Below are positions 31,791 through 40,449 of a stretch of 64,000 nt of DNA, piece by piece (the first letter of the stretch is position 1; each line of letters opens with the position of its first letter). The stretch covers positions 1 to 64,000 of the forward strand of contig LNDU01000031.1 in the NCBI GenBank assembly GCA_001464735.1, written 5' to 3'. The notes beneath the pieces are model-generated. The model was not told the origin of the DNA and made no database searches. It saw nothing but the letters and a program-made list of their open reading frames with translations. A program made the translations under genes and the position numbers. The DNA comes from Nitrospira sp. Ga0074138 (GTDB lineage Bacteria; Nitrospirota; Nitrospiria; Nitrospirales; Nitrospiraceae).

Positions 31791-33254
31791 ATGATCGGAT
31801 TTCGTTCGTTTGGAGACTCGGAGAGCCATGGGGGGTGGGGCAATCGAAAATCGCCCATGGCGCGGTTGCAAGATATTAATCGACAGGGGCGGTTGCGTCC
31901 GTTGTGGCCGGCTCGGACCGTCTTTGGTCATGGCGCTGTGTTGGGGGTGGAACCGATCGAAGAAGGGCTGATTTGGATGCCAGATGAAGATCGCCGGGGG
32001 CATGTTGGCTGTTTTGGGACTACACAAAGTGGGAAGAGCCGCTTGATTGAAGCGGTGATGGAACAGGATATCCGCAAGGGATACTCGACCGTCGTGTTTG
32101 ACCCCAAGGGAGATCAGGGGTTGTTTTCGAAGTTTGTTCAGGTGGCAGCCGAGTCGGGTCGGTTGGATCAAGTCATGTTGTTGACGCCCATTTTCCCAGA
32201 TGTGTCGATTTATCTCGATCCCCTGTCGAACTACTATATGGAAGAGGAGTTGGTGAATCATATTTATAGTGTGTTGCCCGGGAAAGACGAACGCGGAACG
32301 GAGTTCTTTACCGGCACAGCGGAATCCGTGTCGCATGCGATCATCAGTGGGTTGATTAAGTTGGGGCGGGCGCGAGGGGACCTCACGGCGTTGACGTTCG
32401 ACGATATCAAGAAACGTATTGGCCATGAGGATTTGCGTCGACTGCGGGAAAGTCTGGCGATGTTGCCCGGCACGGAAGATCTCTGCCATACGATCGACAG
32501 CATCATTCAAAGTGACGCGCTCAAGGACTTTTATGTGAAGATTTCGGCCTCGCTGCGTGATGCGATGATCAAGCTCACGATGGGGAACACGGGGCGGATC
32601 ATTGGCAAAGCCCGAACGAATCCGTTTATTCAACGGTTGGAGAATGGCGAGCCCGTCTTGTTGTTCTGTACGTTGGGCAGCATGTTGACGTCGCGGGTGT
32701 CGTACTTGGTCGCGAAGGTGTTTGTGTCGATGATTCAGTCGTTGGCGGGACGGATATTCGCCCGTGGCTCTCGGTTGGAGATTCCGTTGTGCTTGCATTT
32801 GGATGAGGGACACAACGTCCTGTATCCGGGGATTCACGAGTTGTTTAACAAGGCGGGCGGCGCGCGCATTTGGGTGCATCTCTATACCCAATCGAAGGCG
32901 CAACCCGAGAAAGAGGCGGGGATCTTGTCGGCACAGAGTGTAGTCGACAGCATCAATACCTGGCTCTATTTCCGTGTGAACCATCCAGTGACGGCGGAGC
33001 ACATCATGGAGACGAGTCCGGTGGTGGATCGGCAAGAGGCGGTGATCGGCTTGGGCTCTGGCGTGACCATGCGTGGCATCAAGATGCGGCAGATTCAGCA
33101 GGAAAAGGTCATTGGCTTGCCGGATCGGTGGTTTTACTTTCGCAGCCAGAATATGTTGGCGAAAGGACGAACGCTCGACGTCTATCCGGCGTATGTGAAG
33201 GTGAACTTTCCGCATATTACGAATGACGGACAGCAGCCGGTGCCGGGCCGGTAA
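31791..33254 (+). CDS. traD: TraD/VirD4-type coupling ATPase, soluble form
   Basis: A 487-residue type IV coupling ATPase that should link the DNA-relaxase complex to the secretion channel. From the ATG at 31791 (after AAAGGGGGG) come Walker A GTTQSGKS (about 76-83), VFDPKGDQGLF (about 102-112), Walker B CLHLDEGHN near 340, and the C-terminal LYTQSKAQPEKEAG and VVDSINTWLYFRV segments typical of TraD/TraG proteins. Unlike most members it has no N-terminal transmembrane pair, so it must reach the membrane by other means. It is divergent from nrdJ and 16 kb from the tra operon, on the same strand as that operon. It overlaps the M50 protease gene by 38 bp at convergent ends. Confidence 0.85.
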   Translation: MIGFRSFGDSESHGGWGNRKSPMARLQDINRQGRLRPLWPARTVFGHGAVLGVEPIEEGLIWMPDEDRRGHVGCFGTTQSGKSRLIEAVMEQDIRKGYSTVVFDPKGDQGLFSKFVQVAAESGRLDQVMLLTPIFPDVSIYLDPLSNYYMEEELVNHIYSVLPGKDERGTEFFTGTAESVSHAIISGLIKLGRARGDLTALTFDDIKKRIGHEDLRRLRESLAMLPGTEDLCHTIDSIIQSDALKDFYVKISASLRDAMIKLTMGNTGRIIGKARTNPFIQRLENGEPVLLFCTLGSMLTSRVSYLVAKVFVSMIQSLAGRIFARGSRLEIPLCLHLDEGHNVLYPGIHELFNKAGGARIWVHLYTQSKAQPEKEAGILSAQSVVDSINTWLYFRVNHPVTAEHIMETSPVVDRQEAVIGLGSGVTMRGIKMRQIQQEKVIGLPDRWFYFRSQNMLAKGRTLDVYPAYVKVNFPHITNDGQQPVPGR

Positions 33255-34344
33255 TCCCGACCCAGGGGGTGTCTTTCTGGTGCAATTCTCGAAGCCGCGT
33301 GACGCTCGCGCGGGTAATCATCCCGACAAATTGATTGCCGTCGTAGACCAGTAGCCGTGGGGAGGCGGTGAGGAGCATTTGATCAAAGGCATCCCGAATG
33401 GGTGCGTCGGGGTGGATGATAATTTCAGGGTTGATTGGCCGAATGAGTTGGCTAATGGGCTGTTCGTTATCGGTATCCCAATCGGGGTGTTGTCGGAGAT
33501 CCTCATAGCGAATTTGTCCGACGACGTGGCCATTCCAGATGACGGGGAAATGATGAAAGCCATAACGGAGAAAGAGCGCTTTCACGCCGGGGACGGTTTG
33601 CCCCACTTCAAGTGAGAGAATACTGTGTCCGGGAATCATGACATCGCGAACCCGGCCTGTGAGGAGCTGACTAAATTCCACCGTATGGTGTGTGCCATCC
33701 GAGACCATGCGGAGAATGATCCCGCCGACGATTAACCAAAACGTCCCCCAGTTGAAGAGAAGTCCGCCGACTCCGATCAAGATCATGGCAATGGCGATGT
33801 GTTTGCCCAACTGAGAGGCCCGTTCTGTCGCATGTGAAAAGGAGCCGGATTGTTTCCAAAACCAAGCCCGCAGGATCCGTCCCCCATCCATCGGAAAGGC
33901 GGGGAGGAGGTTATAGCCGGCGAGAAGGAAGTTGAACTTCATCAGGTAGAGGGCAATGGGAAACTCAGAAATGGGCCACAGAAGGAGGCCAATGACGGCC
34001 GAACAGAAGGGTCCGGCCACCGCCACTTTCGCTTCCAGGCTGGGCGTCGCTAGTTCTCGGGGGAGCATCGTCCATCCCCCGACGATGTGGAGCATGATGT
34101 CGTGGACTTTGACGTTGTGGGCTGTGGCAACCCCGGCATGGGCACATTCATGGAGGAGTACGGAGAGAAATAAGAGGACTGTGGTCATAAATCCCGAGGC
34201 CCACAAGAGAACATTGGGGAGCTCAGGAAAGAGCTTGGGGTAGTACCCGGTAGAGAGACTCCAGGTCAGGAGGCTGACGGCGATTAGCCAGGACCAGTGA
34301 ATGATGACGGTGTAGCCTAGAAATGGAAATCGCAACCGATTCAT
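33217..34344 (-). CDS. site-2 protease (M50) with CBS pair
   Basis: A 375-residue membrane metalloprotease with HECAH (about 66-70) and the second metal motif NLLPAFPMDGGRILRA (about 146-161), i.e. the HExxH and NxxPxxxxDG pair of S2P/SpoIVFB peptidases, across about six membrane segments. Two CBS domains follow (about 238-365), which may sense nucleotides. Such enzymes cut transmembrane anchors, often to free a sigma or transcription factor. No membrane-bound anti-sigma is obvious here. GGAG lies before the ATG. A CGTAATAT motif lies 56 nt upstream, just past the stop of the preceding gene. Confidence 0.9.
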   Translation of the reverse strand: MNRLRFPFLGYTVIIHWSWLIAVSLLTWSLSTGYYPKLFPELPNVLLWASGFMTTVLLFLSVLLHECAHAGVATAHNVKVHDIMLHIVGGWTMLPRELATPSLEAKVAVAGPFCSAVIGLLLWPISEFPIALYLMKFNFLLAGYNLLPAFPMDGGRILRAWFWKQSGSFSHATERASQLGKHIAIAMILIGVGGLLFNWGTFWLIVGGIILRMVSDGTHHTVEFSQLLTGRVRDVMIPGHSILSLEVGQTVPGVKALFLRYGFHHFPVIWNGHVVGQIRYEDLRQHPDWDTDNEQPISQLIRPINPEIIIHPDAPIRDAFDQMLLTASPRLLVYDGNQFVGMITRASVTRLRELHQKDTPWVGITGPAPAAVRHS

Positions 34345-34403
34345 AGGGGAGCTCCTTCATCCAGTTTATGGGGTCGATGGTGTTCGTAGCTGTCATGGTG
34401 ATA

Positions 34404-34961
34404 TTACGGGTGTGAGGGGGTGGCCGTGAGAGCCGCAAGTTCTTCCGTAATCTCCTTGAGTTCTAACTCTAAGGCGTGTTTTCGCTGGGTAAGCTGTTCG
34501 AGGCGTGCGTGTCCGGGGGGAGTGGGGGAGGGGAGCTCCGTGAGGGCTTTCCAGTCTGAAATGGCGCCAGTGATGTCTTTGTGATCGGTGCCCAGGGTGC
34601 TGGCTGCGCGTTTCCCTTGCAGGTATTGGGTGATCATCTCGCAGGCGATCGTATCGCGTCCTTCACCAATGAGGACGAGGTAGCCTCGCGGCGTCACCAG
34701 AAATCTGGAGAGTAATTCCACGGTTTTGCGTTTGCGGGTGAGGGCGCCGCGCCGTGTTTCGATGATGTCGTAGGGGAGGGCGATGAACTCTCCATACACC
34801 CGTGTGCTGGTATTGCTCAGTGGTTGATGGGTCATTGGATACATGGCGTGCTCGATACGGGCGAGTTGGGCGTTCCATTTGAGCTTGGAGACATAGGGTT
34901 TCGCGTCGGGGTTGTCGCTTGTGGCGTCAAACTGAAAGCGATAGGGTGTGTAGATAGACAT
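34404..34961 (-). CDS. hypothetical protein with C-terminal coiled coil (185 aa)
   Basis: From the ATG at 34961 (GAGGT, 5-nt spacing) the product is 185 residues. A mixed alpha/beta N-terminal domain contains EFIALPYDIIETRRG and TPRGYLVLIGEGRDTIACEMI, and the last 40 residues form a charged coiled coil (EQLTQRKHALELELKEITEEL). An in-frame ATG at 34973 overlaps the helicase stop (ATGA), so translation is coupled to the UvrD-like gene. I recognise no family. Position suggests an accessory protein for the helicase or a regulator; neither is shown. Confidence 0.6.
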   Translation of the reverse strand: MSIYTPYRFQFDATSDNPDAKPYVSKLKWNAQLARIEHAMYPMTHQPLSNTSTRVYGEFIALPYDIIETRRGALTRKRKTVELLSRFLVTPRGYLVLIGEGRDTIACEMITQYLQGKRAASTLGTDHKDITGAISDWKALTELPSPTPPGHARLEQLTQRKHALELELKEITEELAALTATPSHP

Positions 34962-34969
34962 GGTTGACC

Positions 34970-37042
34970 TCATGCGATCATGACGCGATCGAGAATCGTG
35001 TCGTCGAGCATCTCCAAAAATCGTGAGACTCGGCCGCTGGCTCTGTTTCCCCCTGTGGCCACAGCGTTGAGGGGATAGGTGAGCCAGAGTCGGTATCGTG
35101 GTCTCGTAACCGCGACATAGAGCAAGCGACGTTCTTCTTCCAGGTTCGCTGGATCGCTGAGGCTGCGGGCGTGAGGGAGTTGACCATCAGCTACATGAAT
35201 GAGAAAGACGGCGTCCCATTCAAGGCCTTTCGCGGAATGAATCGTCGAGAGGACGAGGGTGTCGCTGGGATGTCCGGAACTTTCTTTTCGTGTGGAGCGT
35301 GAGGGGGTATTGAGAGCCTCTAACACTGCGTCGAGATCTTTCAAGTCCTTAAATCTTTGCGTCAGATAGTTGAGTTCGGAGAGCCGTTCTCGCATGTCGT
35401 CCGGGTAGTGCCGTTTGAGTGGTCCGGCATAGTGATCCAAGATGGCTTGGAGTCGGAGGCCGAGCGGAATCTCCTCGTCGTGTAGTTGAGTGAGGATGGT
35501 GGCGAGGTGGTTCAGATCGTGTGCGGCTGGGCCTTGGTGTTGGCGGAGCATGTCGAAGGGGCGGGCGGCCGTCTTCATACTGGTAATGATCTGTTCAGCG
35601 GTGGCGGGTCCGATTCGATCGACTAACAAGAGTAAGCGGTGCCATGCGCTACGAGTGTTCGGATAGCGGGCGACGGTGAGATACGCCAAGAAGTCTTTGA
35701 CGTGGGCGGTTTCGGTCAAGGCGAGCCCGCCGTATTTTACAAATGGCAGATGGTATCGGGCGAGGGCCGTCTCCAGGTCGTAGGAATGCGCCGAAGATCG
35801 GAAGAGCACAGCTATACGATGCAGACCGAGGCCCTGTTGTTGTAACCCTCGGATTTGCTCGATGATATAGGTGCTTTCAGTGGGTTCGTCGGGGCATTGC
35901 ACGAGCTGGGGACGGGTTGCGGATTGTCGCTGGGCCAGTAAGGTCTTCGGGTGGAGATGGGGCGCGCCTTCCAGCACTTTATTGGCGACTTGGACTATGG
36001 GAGTGGTACTGCGGTAGTTCTGGACGAGGGTAAACGTGGTGGTGTCATCAAAGAGGAGTGGGAAGTCCTGCATATTTTGGACGTCGGCGGATCGGAAGGA
36101 ATAAATTGACTGGGAATCGTCGCCCACCACGAGCACGTTGCGGTGCGAGATGCCGAGGAGCCTGACGAGTTCAGCCTGAAGCCGGGTCGTGTCTTGGTAC
36201 TCATCAACGAGTATGGCTTGATAGCGAGTGATAAGCCTGGCGGCAGTTTCGGGTTGTTCCATGAGCAGGCGATGGACGAGGAGGAGGAGGTCATCGTAGT
36301 CGAACCGTTGCTGTGTCCATTTGGTATCGCGAAAGAGACGATGCAGTTGTTCGATTTGGGTCGTATAGGCTTCGTATTGCGGGTAGACCCGGACGATCGT
36401 GTCGGGGATCGTGGCCATGCTATTGGCCGCAAACCCATAGATAGCCAAGAGGGTTCGTTTATTCGGGAATCCTTTGAGTTGCGTCAGGTGTTGTTTGCTT
36501 GCGAGGACATGGAGGAGGCTGGCACTTTCAGATTCGTCCAGGATGGTGAAACGAGAGGAGAGGCTGAGAGCGGAGCCGTGAGTCTTGAGCCAGGTCGCGG
36601 CCATGCTATGGAAGGTGCCGCCGTGGATGTTGTGCCGCGGCAGCGGATTGATTTCTTGCACGCGGTTCAACATTTGAGTCGCCGCTTTGCGGGTAAACGT
36701 GATGAGCAAGATGCGGCTGGGGTGAATACCGGACGCGATCAGCCAGGCGGTGCGGTACACGAGGACTTTGGTTTTTCCGCTACCGGCGCCGGCGATGACT
36801 AAAATGGGGCCTTGAGGGGCCTGAACGACAGCCAGTTGTTCCGGGTTCAGTTGCAGGGGGTCTGCGATGTTGTCTCGAAGGTATTGCGGGAGGGTCGTGG
36901 AGGGACTCTTCCTGCCCGTCGACGGCATTGAGGTGGCCCCGAACATGGCCAATTGTGTCATTGGCGGTCGGTCAGAACGCGTGTTCATCATATATAAATA
37001 CGATCTGAGGGGAAGGGTGCGGGGGTACACGTCAACGATCAT
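34970..37042 (-). CDS. UvrD/PcrA-like SF1A helicase
   Basis: A 690-residue 3'-5' superfamily 1A helicase. Motif I is AGAGSGKTK (84-92), Ia LITFTRKAATQML, Walker B VDEYQDT near 285-291, motif III GDDSQSIYSFR near 315-325, motif IV VLVQNYRST-like (TLVQNYRST), motif V STIHSAKGLEWDAVFL near 590-605 and VI EERRLLYVAVTRPR near 632-645. It unwinds DNA during repair, replication restart or plasmid strand displacement. The ATG overlaps the preceding stop (ATGA at 37039-37042), so it is coupled to the winged-helix gene. The N terminus (about 1-60) is longer than the family norm. It is one of several helicases on this element. Confidence 0.93.
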   Translation of the reverse strand: MIVDVYPRTLPLRSYLYMMNTRSDRPPMTQLAMFGATSMPSTGRKSPSTTLPQYLRDNIADPLQLNPEQLAVVQAPQGPILVIAGAGSGKTKVLVYRTAWLIASGIHPSRILLITFTRKAATQMLNRVQEINPLPRHNIHGGTFHSMAATWLKTHGSALSLSSRFTILDESESASLLHVLASKQHLTQLKGFPNKRTLLAIYGFAANSMATIPDTIVRVYPQYEAYTTQIEQLHRLFRDTKWTQQRFDYDDLLLLVHRLLMEQPETAARLITRYQAILVDEYQDTTRLQAELVRLLGISHRNVLVVGDDSQSIYSFRSADVQNMQDFPLLFDDTTTFTLVQNYRSTTPIVQVANKVLEGAPHLHPKTLLAQRQSATRPQLVQCPDEPTESTYIIEQIRGLQQQGLGLHRIAVLFRSSAHSYDLETALARYHLPFVKYGGLALTETAHVKDFLAYLTVARYPNTRSAWHRLLLLVDRIGPATAEQIITSMKTAARPFDMLRQHQGPAAHDLNHLATILTQLHDEEIPLGLRLQAILDHYAGPLKRHYPDDMRERLSELNYLTQRFKDLKDLDAVLEALNTPSRSTRKESSGHPSDTLVLSTIHSAKGLEWDAVFLIHVADGQLPHARSLSDPANLEEERRLLYVAVTRPRYRLWLTYPLNAVATGGNRASGRVSRFLEMLDDTILDRVMIA

Positions 37043-37629
37043 GGTTGGTGGCAGGTGCTACGGTGCTGTTTCCGTACGGGGAGTAGGGGTGTAGAGCCTG
37101 GTCTTGTAGCGGTCGGTGGGCTAGGCATGGGAATTACCTGACCAAGAGCGAGGGGTCCGTTACTCGTGGGTCGGGTTGCAGAGTCGCTGGGCAGACGGAC
37201 TGTGCGGAGCCGTTCTTGATGGATCCGTAACAGGAGCGAATGGAGGTCCCGGAGTGTCTTGCGTTTGAGTTTCGGCAGGCTCTCTATTAAAAAATGCGTG
37301 GTCGACCGTACCGCCAGTGCTTCCCGTTTCCCTTGATCGGTTAATGTTAGTGTGGGGGTGATGGCTTTGAGTGTGCCTTGTTGATGAAGCCGTGCTAAGG
37401 CTTTGGTGATCGTTGGTACCGGGATTCCGATTCGATTCGCCAGATGTAGCGCAGTGCGTGACTGTGTGGGTAGATATTTGAGTGCGACCAGGATTTCTGG
37501 CTCGAGCAGCTCGATTACGCTACGCATCGGGAAGGCTTCTGTTGCGTAGCTGAGTGCGAGTTGATGTAAGAGCGTGACAGTGCGATCGGGTAGTAACCTA
37601 CCGAAATCCTGGGTGGTTGTGGATGGCAT
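37039..37629 (-). CDS. MarR/Rrf2-like winged-helix regulator
   Basis: From the ATG at 37629 (AGGA, 7-nt spacing) the protein is 196 residues. Residues 18-100 form a winged helix: LEPEILVALKYLP, SRTALHLANRIGIPVPTITKALARLHQQG (recognition helix) and the wing TLKAITPTLTLTDQGK. The C-terminal half is basic and proline-rich. Alternative ATGs at 37662 and 37677 are in frame. No cysteines for an iron-sulfur cluster are seen, so it is not a classical Rrf2 sensor. It lies directly before the helicase (coupled) and after an inverted-repeat operator at 37714-37753, and probably autoregulates this unit. Confidence 0.7.
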   Translation of the reverse strand: MPSTTTQDFGRLLPDRTVTLLHQLALSYATEAFPMRSVIELLEPEILVALKYLPTQSRTALHLANRIGIPVPTITKALARLHQQGTLKAITPTLTLTDQGKREALAVRSTTHFLIESLPKLKRKTLRDLHSLLLRIHQERLRTVRLPSDSATRPTSNGPLALGQVIPMPSPPTATRPGSTPLLPVRKQHRSTCHQP

Positions 37630-37713
37630 GGCATATTCCTGTACGTGTTGTACTGCAACCATAGTCTCCCGTCTCATGCTTGTGATCCTGCATGACCCAG
37701 GAGTGGTTCTGCA

Positions 37714-37753
37714 CCTGTCAAAAATGACAGATGGGGGGTGTATTTTTGACAGG
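37714..37753. promoter_or_regulatory. inverted-repeat operator before winged-helix gene
   Basis: Arms CCTGTCAAAAAT (37714-37725) and ATTTTTGACAGG (37742-37753) are perfect inverted copies over 12 bases. The left arm also overlaps TGTCAAAAATGACA, a smaller palindrome, so three TGTCA half-sites are present. It lies about 85-125 bp before the chosen start of the winged-helix regulator and is a plausible autoregulatory site. Confidence 0.55.
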
Positions 37754-37823
37754 TCAGGGAAAGTGCGATTGAGTGGGCCTCTGTCCTGAGAAGATATGGA
37801 AGCGTTGTGATCGGGGTGAGGAA

Positions 37824-37856
37824 CCTCTTCCCGGAACGAGAGCCGCCGGGAAGAGG
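37824..37856 (-). terminator. intrinsic-type terminator after the ParB-like operon
   Basis: An 11-bp perfect stem (CCTCTTCCCGG / CCGGGAAGAGG) with an 11-base loop lies 16 bp past the ParB-like stop. The T-run after it is short in either direction, so it may work on both strands or need a factor. Confidence 0.6.
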
Positions 37857-37871
37857 GTTTGTGCTGTAGCG

Positions 37872-39050
37872 TTAGTTGGCCTGTGCGTTTGAGGTCTTGC
37901 TCTGTGGTGGTTTGGGCTTGAGGTGACGTTGAAACGGAATCAATTCTCCGGTTGTGGACTGAAGGGTGTTGGTTAAATCGGCCAGCAAGGTCTGGGTTTG
38001 GCTGATGTGGCCTTGAATCAGCTTTTCATCTTCAATTGCGAGCGGTTTGGCTGCTACGATTTGGGCTTTGATGGATTCAATGAGTTTATGGATGGACTCA
38101 AAATTGCTACTCACGATTTGCGGACTGGCCAACCGCTGTTGTGCGGTTTGGGCTTTCTGTTCTGCTGATCGTGCATAAATCTGTGCAGCTTTCTTTTCCG
38201 ATTCGGCGGTCTTCAGTTGTTCTTCCAAGATTCTCGTTTTGCTTGAGGTGGTCTGCAAGTCTGAGCTTAACTTCGTGATTCGGTCAGTGAGGGTTTTTAC
38301 CTGCTGTTCGAGCGTCTTTTTGGTTTGCCCCGCCTTTTTGTCTGCGAGCACGTCGAGGTCCTTCGTCAGCGAATCGAGTTGCTCCTGGAGGGAGTTTTTA
38401 TCGTTCCGTGTGGCCTCGAGATCGCCTTCTAATTGGGTGGTTGTGCGTTGCATCGAGGTGACTTGTGCAGAGAGGGATGTAATGCGTTGGGTCAACTCTT
38501 CAGCTGCAGCGGAGGAGGGGAGGGACGCGTTAAAGGCATGTTGGATTTTTACATACAGCTCCTGCTGTTTCTGCTCTGATGCGTTGGTCAGATACAGCAC
38601 ATTGGCAGGACCAAGAATTCTGGCAAGATCGCCACTTTCGTACAATCCACGGAGCTCTGGAATCAATAGTTGTGCGGAATTGACAAAAGCCGTGCGTCCC
38701 TTGGCGAGTAATTGGTTACGCTCTTCGGGGGAGAGCTGACGCCGGGTTGCATTGGCCATGAGGGCTTGGAGACGTTGTTGTTCGGTAAAGACTTGGGTGC
38801 AAGGGATGTCGACATAGCCGAGTACTTCGGCGATATCCCATCGGTTATAGCCGTCGATTACATCATATTTCGATTTGGCTTGGACATATTCGACGATGAT
38901 GGGTTGTAGGATACAGCGGGCTGCTTCGATGCTTGCGTGAAGGATCCGGCGTTCTTCCTCAGTTAACGGGCGGCTGAAGGATCGATATGTTGGGTTGCTG
39001 TCCAGGCGGTTCAAAGGAAGACGGATGGACGCTGGTTCAGTGTTGTGCAT
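37872..39050 (-). CDS. second ParB-like protein with long coiled coil
   Basis: From the ATG at 39050 (AAAGGA upstream) the product is 392 residues. The first 120 residues are ParB/Srx-like: LPLNRLDSNPTYRSFSRPLTEEE, LQPIIVEYVQAKSKYDVIDGYNRWDIAEVLGY (with GYNRW in place of GERR) and IPCTQVF. Residues 190-320 are a long coiled coil rich in T, Q, L and K, ending in a short basic tail. Such proteins can bind DNA or bridge partners. It is distinct from the ParB at 1764 and is coupled to the HTH gene at 39037 (14-bp overlap). Its role could be regulation rather than partition. Confidence 0.75.
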   Translation of the reverse strand: MHNTEPASIRLPLNRLDSNPTYRSFSRPLTEEERRILHASIEAARCILQPIIVEYVQAKSKYDVIDGYNRWDIAEVLGYVDIPCTQVFTEQQRLQALMANATRRQLSPEERNQLLAKGRTAFVNSAQLLIPELRGLYESGDLARILGPANVLYLTNASEQKQQELYVKIQHAFNASLPSSAAAEELTQRITSLSAQVTSMQRTTTQLEGDLEATRNDKNSLQEQLDSLTKDLDVLADKKAGQTKKTLEQQVKTLTDRITKLSSDLQTTSSKTRILEEQLKTAESEKKAAQIYARSAEQKAQTAQQRLASPQIVSSNFESIHKLIESIKAQIVAAKPLAIEDEKLIQGHISQTQTLLADLTNTLQSTTGELIPFQRHLKPKPPQSKTSNAQAN

Positions 39051-39516
39051 AAGAGGTGTCCTTTCTGTCGGTGGTAATCCGGGGATACTCATCAATGAGT
39101 TGAGCCAGCTGGGATTGCATGGCGCTGAGTTGGTGTCTGAGTGAATGGAGTCCGGAAAGGACTTCTGATTGCGTGGTATTCAGCGAGGTGTAAGGAGTGG
39201 CTACGGTATGCACCGAGTCTGAAAGATACCGCATCGGAATAATCTGGGTTTGTCGGTTCTGGTCAGTCTGAAGTGGGGCATTGAGGTACCAGACCGAAGG
39301 GGCTGGTTTGAGAATCTCCTGGACGACTGATGGTAAAAACTCTTTACGCACCTTAGTCCAGCGATAGATGGTGCTTTTTGAGTAGACATGTCCGAGTGCT
39401 TTGAGAACAGAGCGGAACTTGTATATGGTGAGAAAGGATTCGCCGACTCTCAACGTGTCTTTGGGAAATTCCACTTCGAAGAGCTTGATGATGTCTGAGT
39501 TGGCTGTAAGTTTCAT
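39037..39516 (-). CDS. helix-turn-helix protein with coiled-coil tail
   Basis: A 159-residue protein. Residues 25-55 contain a MerR/excisionase-like or phage-type HTH (SVLKALGHVYSKSTIYRWTKVRKEF), followed by a linker with hydrophobic residues and a helical tail SEVLSGLHSLRHQLSAMQSQLAQLIDEY. AGGACAAGCT precedes the ATG. It overlaps the ParB-like start and so probably works with it, for example as a two-part DNA-binding complex. I do not recognise a named family. Confidence 0.6.
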   Translation of the reverse strand: MKLTANSDIIKLFEVEFPKDTLRVGESFLTIYKFRSVLKALGHVYSKSTIYRWTKVRKEFLPSVVQEILKPAPSVWYLNAPLQTDQNRQTQIIPMRYLSDSVHTVATPYTSLNTTQSEVLSGLHSLRHQLSAMQSQLAQLIDEYPRITTDRKDTSYAQH

Positions 39517-39531
39517 AGCTTGTCCTGGGAC

Positions 39532-40449
39532 TTATCTTAGAGATGCAGCGGTAGAATAGGCTTCATCCCTGTTGGAACACTCAACCTCGTCATCGTATTC
39601 CAAGGGCTCAGGAACCAAGGTGGGATTCTGGATTCGGGTCTTGAGTCCGAATTGGCTGATGTATGCCTTGAACTGACGATATCGTGTCATGGGAATCCGG
39701 GTGAGGAAGACATCTCGCTTTGTATAGAGATCGACGACACTCGTGTCGTCTTCGCTCGATTCGTCGGAAGACAATGCCTGTGCCGCTAAGAGGGTGTTAA
39801 GCGGTGTGGGAGTTTGTGTTAGGGCTGGTGGTTGGTCGTAAATGGAGAATTCACGAACGGCGTAGCCTTGTTGTTGAATGAGAGTTTGCACCCGCAAATA
39901 GTTGCGGCGGGGAATCGTGACAACTAGCGAGCCGGTCCCATCGAAAATATCGACAACGATATCATCGCCGTTGTGGATGGGGCTCCATTCAGATTTGGTC
40001 GTGCCGGCGTCTATTGGATGAGTTGGATCATCATAGTACACATTGAGTGAGCGTACGCGGGTGGTGAACCCGCGAGCTTTTGCGGCGGCGCGTCCAGTTT
40101 TCTTGTATTTACTCCAGGGGATTGAGACGCGAACGGCGCCGTGTTTATCGAGAATATCGACCACTTTGTCATCGCCGTGGAAACGGCTCTGGAAATGCCG
40201 ACTGATATGCCACGTCAAATAGGTTTTGAATTGCATCTGGATGGCACGTGCATGGACCCAACTGTTACAGGCTGAACGGACGCCGAAAAACGCTTCTTGG
40301 AGCAAGTCATCTGTGTCGTACATCGGATCGAGGTTGCGGAAGCGGTTGGCGACGTGTCGGATCACACTTTTGTAATCTTCCATGATGCGATAGAGAAAAT
40401 CGTCTGATCCGGAGAGTAGCAGCTCGTCAGATGGTGGGAGCGATGACAT
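39532..40449 (-). CDS. sigma-region-2-like protein with three tandem C-terminal modules
   Basis: From the ATG at 40449 (AAGGA about 10 nt upstream) the product is 305 residues. Residues 20-90 match sigma70 region 2: VIRHVANRFRNLDPMYDTDDLLQEAFFGVRSACNSW then FKTYLTWHISRHFQSRF. No region 4 follows. Three copies of a 45-residue module, VVDI-x(8-10)-IP-x4-Y-x(8-12)-G, occupy about 93-139 (VVDILDKHGAV, SIPWSKYKK), 162-205 (VVDIFDGTG, TIPRRNYLR) and 236-278 (VVDLYTKRD, RIPMTRYRQ). It may direct RNA polymerase to element promoters, with the modules replacing the usual -35 reader. This is inferred; it could also be a transcription regulator derived from a sigma factor. Confidence 0.7.
   Translation of the reverse strand: MSSLPPSDELLLSGSDDFLYRIMEDYKSVIRHVANRFRNLDPMYDTDDLLQEAFFGVRSACNSWVHARAIQMQFKTYLTWHISRHFQSRFHGDDKVVDILDKHGAVRVSIPWSKYKKTGRAAAKARGFTTRVRSLNVYYDDPTHPIDAGTTKSEWSPIHNGDDIVVDIFDGTGSLVVTIPRRNYLRVQTLIQQQGYAVREFSIYDQPPALTQTPTPLNTLLAAQALSSDESSEDDTSVVDLYTKRDVFLTRIPMTRYRQFKAYISQFGLKTRIQNPTLVPEPLEYDDEVECSNRDEAYSTAASLR

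Noticed and set aside
31692..33215. 507-residue open frame on the minus strand opposite the coupling ATPase
   Set aside because: It is antisense to a protein with clear TraD motifs, is rich in H, R and Q with no domain, and has no ribosome-binding site. It reflects codon bias of the real gene.
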